Shown piece after piece: positions 59,340 through 64,000 of a stretch of DNA of 64,000 nucleotides (position 1 is its first letter; every line of letters begins with the position of its first letter). Both the position numbers and the translations under genes were made by a program. The DNA lies in contig VLTH01000001.1 of the NCBI GenBank assembly GCA_008125075.1, positions 716,571-780,570 of the forward strand. Reading direction: 5' to 3'. Source of the stretch: Acetivibrio alkalicellulosi. GTDB lineage: Bacteria > Bacillota > Clostridia > Acetivibrionales > Acetivibrionaceae. The notes under the pieces were generated by a model. The model made no database searches. It saw only the letters and a list, made by a program, of their open reading frames with translations, and was not told the origin of the DNA.

Positions 59340-59560
59340 ATAGAAAAAGTATAAACCGAATTTGTTTAGTTAAGGCTCGGCTAAAGAATTACTTCCTCTT
59401 TTTCGCGTAACGCGTGTGGTAATGAAAGCGTTGGAAGTGAAAACTTAGAGGAAGTTATTTTTAAACGATGCCTAAGATAAACATTAGGGCTTCAAATGGA
59501 GACTCTTCCACCTAAAGATTATAAGAGGAACTCCAACTTATAGAAAGATAAAAGCACAAA
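59340..59560 (+). ncRNA. Structured intergenic element containing repeat R1 copy C
   Basis: ATTACTTCCTCT (around 59390-59401) can pair with AGAGGAAGTTAT (around 59448-59459), enclosing a small CGCG-TAA-CGCG hairpin. Repeat R1 copy C then follows (GCCTAAGATAAACATTAGGGCTTCAAATGGAGACTC to about 59550). Complementary arms in a non-coding 618-bp spacer suggest a structured RNA or a mobile-element end. No known riboswitch signature was recognised, and I see no gene in the rest of 59120-59737. Confidence 0.4.
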
Positions 59561-59737
59561 GCTAAGATGATTATGCTGAGGCAAAAACCCAAAAGAATCT
59601 GAACTCAAAATACTTAAAATTTTCCTATTGCGCATGTGTATATTTGCGTAAGCAAATAAGTTTCATGGGCATAAATTAAAATGTACTAAAATTCGATTCA
59701 CTGTTATACTCAAATCTTATAGTAATGGGGGATAATT

Positions 59738-60949
59738 ATGAAAAAAAAAGTAAAGTTCAAAGTACTACTTACAATAATTGTATGTGCTTTTGTATTGAGT
59801 GCTTTTGTAGGTTGCAGCAACAGTAAACTAGAAGATGAATTAATTGATGATCTTTCAGATCCAGTTGTTAGTAATCCTGAATTAATACCAGCACAACCAG
59901 AACCAGAGCCTACCGAAGAACCAGTTGAGCCAGAGCCATCACCTGAGCCAATAAAGGCTAAAGCTTTGTTTTTATCATCATGGCCTTTAAGCCACCAAAG
60001 TACAGTTGATCACTTTATAAATCTTGCAAATACTACTGAGATAAATGCTTATGTTATTGATATAAAAGATGACACAGGTTATGTTAGTTACCCTTCTGAG
60101 GTGCCTCTTGTAAATGAAAAAGAAACCTTTCAAAGGAGATTTAGAATAGAGGATGTAATCAGGCAATTTAAAGAAAATGACATTTATGTCATCGGAAGAG
60201 TTGTTGTATTTAAAGATCCAGTTATATCCCAAAAGATACCAGAATGGGCGGTGAAAAATACATCTGGTGGCTCATTGATACACAATGGTGTAACATGGGT
60301 CAATCCATATAATAAGGAAACATGGAAATACAATGTTGATATAGCAAAAGAAGCACTGGCAAAAGGTGTGGATGAAATACAATTTGACTATGTTAGATTC
60401 CCTGATGGAAACAAGAATAGAATGGTTTTTCCAGGCTCTGGTGACAAAGAATTATATGAAGCAATTAATGAGTTTCTTGCATATGCAAGAAGTGAAATGC
60501 CAGATGCTATTTTATCTGCCGATGTGTTTGGTATTATATGTGAAAGCCCTGCCGATACAGAAAAGATTGGCCAATACCTTGAACTTATTGGAAAGGATGT
60601 TGATTATATAAGTCCAATGGTTTACCCATCACACTATTATCCTGGGCAAAAAATTAATGGAATAATATTTCCAAAACCTGACTTTGATCCATATGGTGTT
60701 GTTTACAATACCCTGGTTAAGGCAAGGAATAGGATTGATAAAGTTCCTGATTACAGGGCGAAGATGAGACCTTATCTACAAGACTTTACTGCTTCATGGT
60801 TAGGTCAGGGTAATTTTATGAAATATGGTGCTGAGGAAGTAAGACAACAAATTCAAGCAGTTTATGATGCAGGTTATGATGAATGGATTCTATGGAATTC
60901 AAATATTAAGTATTCAGAAGATGCTTTTGAAAAAAAGATAAGTGAATAG
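59738..60949 (+). CDS. DUF4015 putative glycoside hydrolase lipoprotein
   Basis: 403 residues. The signal peptide ends in a lipobox (AFVGC, Cys26), so the protein should be lipid-anchored outside the membrane. A Pro/Glu-rich spacer (47-74) leads to a TIM-barrel domain of the DUF4015 family (PF13200, putative glycosyl hydrolase, 76-398). Family hallmarks: AYVIDIKDDTGYVSYPS, the GVDEIQFDYVRFPDG motif near 210-225 with candidate catalytic Asp/Glu, LSADVFG, and YISPMVYPSHY. The substrate of the family is not established. Unlike its neighbours it has no dockerin, so it works at the cell surface. It lies between two GH9 paralogues and has its own terminator. Confidence 0.9.
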   Translation: MKKKVKFKVLLTIIVCAFVLSAFVGCSNSKLEDELIDDLSDPVVSNPELIPAQPEPEPTEEPVEPEPSPEPIKAKALFLSSWPLSHQSTVDHFINLANTTEINAYVIDIKDDTGYVSYPSEVPLVNEKETFQRRFRIEDVIRQFKENDIYVIGRVVVFKDPVISQKIPEWAVKNTSGGSLIHNGVTWVNPYNKETWKYNVDIAKEALAKGVDEIQFDYVRFPDGNKNRMVFPGSGDKELYEAINEFLAYARSEMPDAILSADVFGIICESPADTEKIGQYLELIGKDVDYISPMVYPSHYYPGQKINGIIFPKPDFDPYGVVYNTLVKARNRIDKVPDYRAKMRPYLQDFTASWLGQGNFMKYGAEEVRQQIQAVYDAGYDEWILWNSNIKYSEDAFEKKISE

Positions 60950-60965
60950 AGGGTTTATTTAGTGA

Positions 60966-60995
60966 ATGTGAAGAAAAATACGCACCCGTGAATAG
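60966..60995 (-). repeat. Repeat family R2 fragment, reverse orientation
   Basis: GTGAATGTGAAGAAAAATACGCACCC is the reverse complement of the outer right edge of the R2 copy at 47596-47680, which reads ATTTTTCTTCACATTTAT. It lies directly after the DUF4015 gene. Confidence 0.4.
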
Positions 60996-61021
60996 ACTTA
61001 AAATAATTATGTAATTCAAAG

Positions 61022-61053
61022 ACTCCATCTACAGCATGATGGAGTTATTTTTT
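61022..61053 (+). terminator. Intrinsic terminator after the DUF4015 gene
   Basis: ACTCCATC (61022-61029) pairs with GATGGAGT (61038-61045) around an 8-nt loop, followed by TATTTTTTTT. Confidence 0.9.
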
Positions 61054-61189
61054 TGTATTTAAGTACTAGGATCTCAAAAACTCTTATGTTCATCTGTTCA
61101 ACAGTAAAAAGTTTAAAATATATGATATAAAAAACTAAGAATATTACGAATTATTTATTGCAGTATATTTAGTAGATTATTACTTTGGG

Positions 61190-61230
61190 TAAACTCCTTT
61201 AGCTAACGCTAAACATGGGGACTTCAGGTG
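61190..61230 (+). repeat. Intergenic repeat family R1, copy D
   Basis: AAACTCCTTTAGCTAACGCTAAACATGGGGACTTCAGGTG matches copy A at 34406-34446 with only a few changes, again with the 6-bp TTTAGC/GCTAAA hairpin. The rest of the 61054-61593 spacer is AT-rich; an ATTACGAATTATT box near 61143-61155 resembles the CGAA elements of other cellulosomal promoters. No gene seen. Confidence 0.6.
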
Positions 61231-61593
61231 TCATAAAAATAAAATATATGTAAAAAAAATATGTGGTATTTATAAATTAATTGTAAGATAGAAAAAAATA
61301 TAGTAAGATAAAACTATAATAACTATATTAAATGGTAAGTGAAAAATTTAAAGGTTTCTTATGAAAAGTATTTTAAGAATATGCATTCATTGGAGTTATA
61401 ATTTTGATGAGCTTTAAGTTAGAAGTCTTGTAAAAAAGTGAAAGACTTAAAATTAAAGGGCTTAGATGGCTCAAGATTTTTATTATTCTTGTGAATGTAT
61501 CATAAACAAACTTAATTTTGATTTGTATATATTTAAATAAATATATCAAAAAAAATTACAGCCTTATGCTGGAATAAGAAAGGAAGGAAGGAA

Positions 61594-63954
61594 ATGAAAA
61601 AGGGGAGAAATTACTTAAAACAGACAGGAATTTGGATTGTAAGTATTATAGTTCTTGCAGTTATGATTATTCCTGCAAATACTGTTACTAATGCGGCTAG
61701 TGTAGAATTAAACTATGCTAAAGCATTGCAGTATTCACTGTTTATGTACGATGCAAACATGTGTGGCACTGGTGTTGATGAAAATAGTTTATACAACTGG
61801 AGGGGTAATTGTCATGTGTATGACGCAGAACTTCCGTTAGACACTATTAGCACCAATATGTCAGAAAGCTTTATTGAAAAGCACAGAAGCATACTTGATC
61901 CTGATGGGAAGGGAATCCTAGATGTTGCGGGAGGATATCACGATGCTGGTGACCATGTGAAATTTGGTATGCCTCAGAATTATTCAGCAGCAACTGTAGG
62001 ATGGGGTTTTTATGAATTCAGAGATGCATTTGAAGCGACAGGAAGAGATGAACATGCTAAAACAGTTTTAAGATACTTTAATGACTATTTTATGAAAGTT
62101 ACATATTTAGATGCTGACGGAAAAATGGTAGCTTTTTGTTACCAGGTTGGTGATGGTGATATTGACCATGCTTATTGGAATGCACCTGAAGTTGATGACA
62201 TGTTTAGAAGGGGATGGTTTGCTACTGAAGAAATACCTTCCACTGACTGTGTAGCATCTGCAGCTGCTTCACTTGCAATTAACTATATGAATTTTAAAGA
62301 TGAAGATCCTCAATATGCAGCGGAAAATCTTAAATATGCAAAAGCCCTTTTTGACTTTGCTTATACCCATCCGAAATCAGTTAATACTGATGGGCCAAAA
62401 GGGTATTATACTTCGTCCAAATGGGAAGATGATTATTGCTGGGCAGCAGCATGGCTTTATTTAGCTACTCAGGATGAGTTTTACTTAGATGAAGCACTCA
62501 AATATTATGATTATTATGCACCCTCTTGTTGGACTCATTGTTGGAACGATGTTTGGGTAGGTGTTGCATGTGCATTAGCTTATGCAAATGATTTATATGA
62601 TAAAGACAGTACAAATTTTGAGGACAGGTACAGACAAGCAACCAATAAAAGTCCATATGAAGAAATAGATTTTTGGAGCCAGATAGCAAAATTGGTAGAT
62701 AATTGGATGAGTGGGAATGGTGTCATAATAACACCAGGAGGATATGCATTTTTAAATCAATGGGGTTCTGCTAGGTATAATACTGCTACTCAATTTGCAG
62801 CTGTAGTATATGACAAACACAACCATGGTGGGCCATCAAAATACAGTGAATGGGCTAAAGGTCAAATGGACTATCTATTGGGAAATAATCCTGCAAATGT
62901 TTGCTATGTTGTGGGATACAGTGATATATCAGCAAAGTTTCCTCATCACAGAGCGGCATCAGGGCTATCAAAATGTGAAGACCCTGATCCTCATAGATTT
63001 GTTTTATATGGTGCATTAGTAGGTGGTCCAGGTGCAAATGACGAACACATAGATGTTACATCAGATTATATCTATAATGAAGTAACAATAGACTATAATG
63101 CTGCATTTGTTGGTGCAAGTGCTGGACTTTATAAATTCTTTGGAGATTCATCCATGAAGGTTACACCAGATTTTCCACCTGATGAGGACTTAGGTGGTGG
63201 TGATGATGAACCAGGAAGCGCTTCATATTGGGTTGAAGCTTTTGGTGTTGATATAATACAAGATGATGGTCCAAAGGCTACTGAAATTACATTTTATGTG
63301 CGTGCCAATACAAGGCAACCTTCTAGAAACATTTCAGTTAGATACTTTTTTGATTCTACTGGAATGACATCTCTTGATCCTGATAGGATTGAAATGAGAC
63401 AGTTATATGATCAGACAGCAGCAGAGACTGATTACGCTGCAGAGCTTGCAGGACCACATCATTACAAAGATAATATTTACTATGTTGAAATAGCTTGGGA
63501 TGGTTTTGTAATTGCTAATTCACATAAAAAGTACCAGTTTGCACTTGGTACATATGCATGGCAAAACTACTGGGATCCATATGATGACTGGAGTTATCAG
63601 GATCTTAATATTGAAGACTCCAATTGGACTGGGACACCTATGAAGACTGACTATATTTGTGTTTATGATAATGGGGTTCTTGTAGGTGGTATCGAGCCAG
63701 ATGGAACAACACCAGGTTCTAACAACCCTGATGTTCCTAAGATACTACTAGGAGATTTAAATGGTGATGGTAAAATAGATTCAATAGATATAGTTTTAAT
63801 GAGAAGGTTTATTCTAGAAATTATTGATGGATTTAGTGTACCATTAGAGGCAGCAGATGTAAATGGGGACGGGTTGATTAATTCTAGTGATTATATCCTT
63901 ATGAGAAGATTCCTATTGGAAATCATAACAGACTTTCCTAGTAATGAAAAATAA
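61594..63954 (+). CDS. Cellulosomal GH9 cellulase, GH9-CBM3-dockerin
   Basis: 786 residues behind AAGGAAGG. Signal peptide about 1-35; GH9 domain (36-530) with GGYHDAGDHVKFG (Asp117, Asp120), KFPHHRAASG and NEVTIDYNAAFVGA; an acidic/Gly linker (about 530-542); a CBM3-like module (543-700, with VRYFFD and YQFALGTY); and a dockerin (718-786). The catalytic domain is closely similar to that of the gene at 57278, with the CBM3 inserted before the dockerin, so one arose from the other by duplication plus module gain or loss. Extracellular cellulose hydrolysis. Confidence 0.96.
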   Translation: MKKGRNYLKQTGIWIVSIIVLAVMIIPANTVTNAASVELNYAKALQYSLFMYDANMCGTGVDENSLYNWRGNCHVYDAELPLDTISTNMSESFIEKHRSILDPDGKGILDVAGGYHDAGDHVKFGMPQNYSAATVGWGFYEFRDAFEATGRDEHAKTVLRYFNDYFMKVTYLDADGKMVAFCYQVGDGDIDHAYWNAPEVDDMFRRGWFATEEIPSTDCVASAAASLAINYMNFKDEDPQYAAENLKYAKALFDFAYTHPKSVNTDGPKGYYTSSKWEDDYCWAAAWLYLATQDEFYLDEALKYYDYYAPSCWTHCWNDVWVGVACALAYANDLYDKDSTNFEDRYRQATNKSPYEEIDFWSQIAKLVDNWMSGNGVIITPGGYAFLNQWGSARYNTATQFAAVVYDKHNHGGPSKYSEWAKGQMDYLLGNNPANVCYVVGYSDISAKFPHHRAASGLSKCEDPDPHRFVLYGALVGGPGANDEHIDVTSDYIYNEVTIDYNAAFVGASAGLYKFFGDSSMKVTPDFPPDEDLGGGDDEPGSASYWVEAFGVDIIQDDGPKATEITFYVRANTRQPSRNISVRYFFDSTGMTSLDPDRIEMRQLYDQTAAETDYAAELAGPHHYKDNIYYVEIAWDGFVIANSHKKYQFALGTYAWQNYWDPYDDWSYQDLNIEDSNWTGTPMKTDYICVYDNGVLVGGIEPDGTTPGSNNPDVPKILLGDLNGDGKIDSIDIVLMRRFILEIIDGFSVPLEAADVNGDGLINSSDYILMRRFLLEIITDFPSNEK

Positions 63955-63977
63955 ATATTGATTTATATACTATTCTT

Positions 63978-63997
63978 CTAAAAAGTTTGCTTTTTAG
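63978..63997 (+). terminator. Terminator hairpin at the window edge
   Basis: CTAAAAAG (63978-63985), loop TTTG, CTTTTTAG (63990-63997), about 25 nt after the last stop codon. The downstream T-tract cannot be judged because the window ends. Confidence 0.6.
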
Positions 63998-64000
63998 TTC

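Overview
The window looks like a chromosomal segment of a low-GC, anaerobic, cellulosome-forming Firmicute of the Clostridium/Acetivibrio (Hungateiclostridiaceae) type. The evidence is the very AT-rich sequence, strong AGGAGG-type ribosome-binding sites, and at least nine secreted polysaccharide-degrading enzymes or fragments carrying type I dockerins (paired GDLNGDGxxDSxD repeats). Species cannot be fixed from the sequence alone. No tRNA, rRNA, CRISPR array or intact transposase was recognised.

Layout. (1) 0.1-6.3 kb, minus strand: a dockerin-bearing CBM6/alpha-beta-hydrolase esterase, then a group of an ABC_sub_bind-type periplasmic-binding-like protein, a GNAT acetyltransferase and an unusual MFS transporter fused to two N-terminal extracytoplasmic sensor-like segments. 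(2) 6.7-13.3 kb, plus strand: a lone leuB, then a compact metabolic cluster of transketolase N-terminal half, MtnA-type sugar-1-phosphate isomerase, transketolase C-terminal half, a RuBisCO-like protein and an AraC-type regulator. I consider this cluster the best candidate for an undescribed pathway: it suggests methylthioribose (or a related sugar phosphate) metabolism in which a TPP enzyme follows a RuBisCO-like isomerase. (3) 13.6-34.3 kb, plus strand: one 6894-residue secreted protein built of beta-repeats, FN3, Ig-like, PKD, CARDB, NEW3-like, carboxypeptidase-regulatory-like and InlB-like modules, with an internal duplication of roughly 1850 residues and no recognisable wall anchor. (4) 34.3-37.2 kb: a frameshifted mini cohesin-dockerin remnant, a 5'-eroded EFR1-type flavodoxin/ferredoxin and a membrane diguanylate cyclase. 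(5) 37.5-64 kb: a cellulosomal enzyme island with GH9-CBM3c-Doc, GH9-CBM3c-CBM3-Doc, GH11-CBM6-CE3-Doc, GH43-CBM6-CBM6-Doc, Doc-CBM6-PL1, CBM35-GH26-Doc, GH9-Doc and GH9-CBM3-Doc. Interspersed are a DUF3237 protein, a GT39-like membrane glycosyltransferase, a TPR protein, a free-standing P-type ATPase nucleotide-binding-domain relic and a DUF4015 lipoprotein.

Functionally, the island encodes a full set for plant cell wall attack: cellulose (three or four GH9 architectures), arabinoxylan (GH11, CE3 esterase, GH43), mannan (GH26) and pectin (PL1). All would be docked onto a scaffoldin that is not in this window. Two of the genes (37573 and 45218) share a 51-bp ungapped promoter block ending in ACGAAAT. 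This resembles the CGAA-type -10 element of SigI-family sigma factors, which control cellulosome genes in related species, so a shared alternative sigma factor is likely.

Intergenic regions hold decaying material: at least two families of short structured repeats, a degenerate copy of a 69-aa gene, an EamA transporter tail and other remnants. This fits an accessory region with ongoing turnover.
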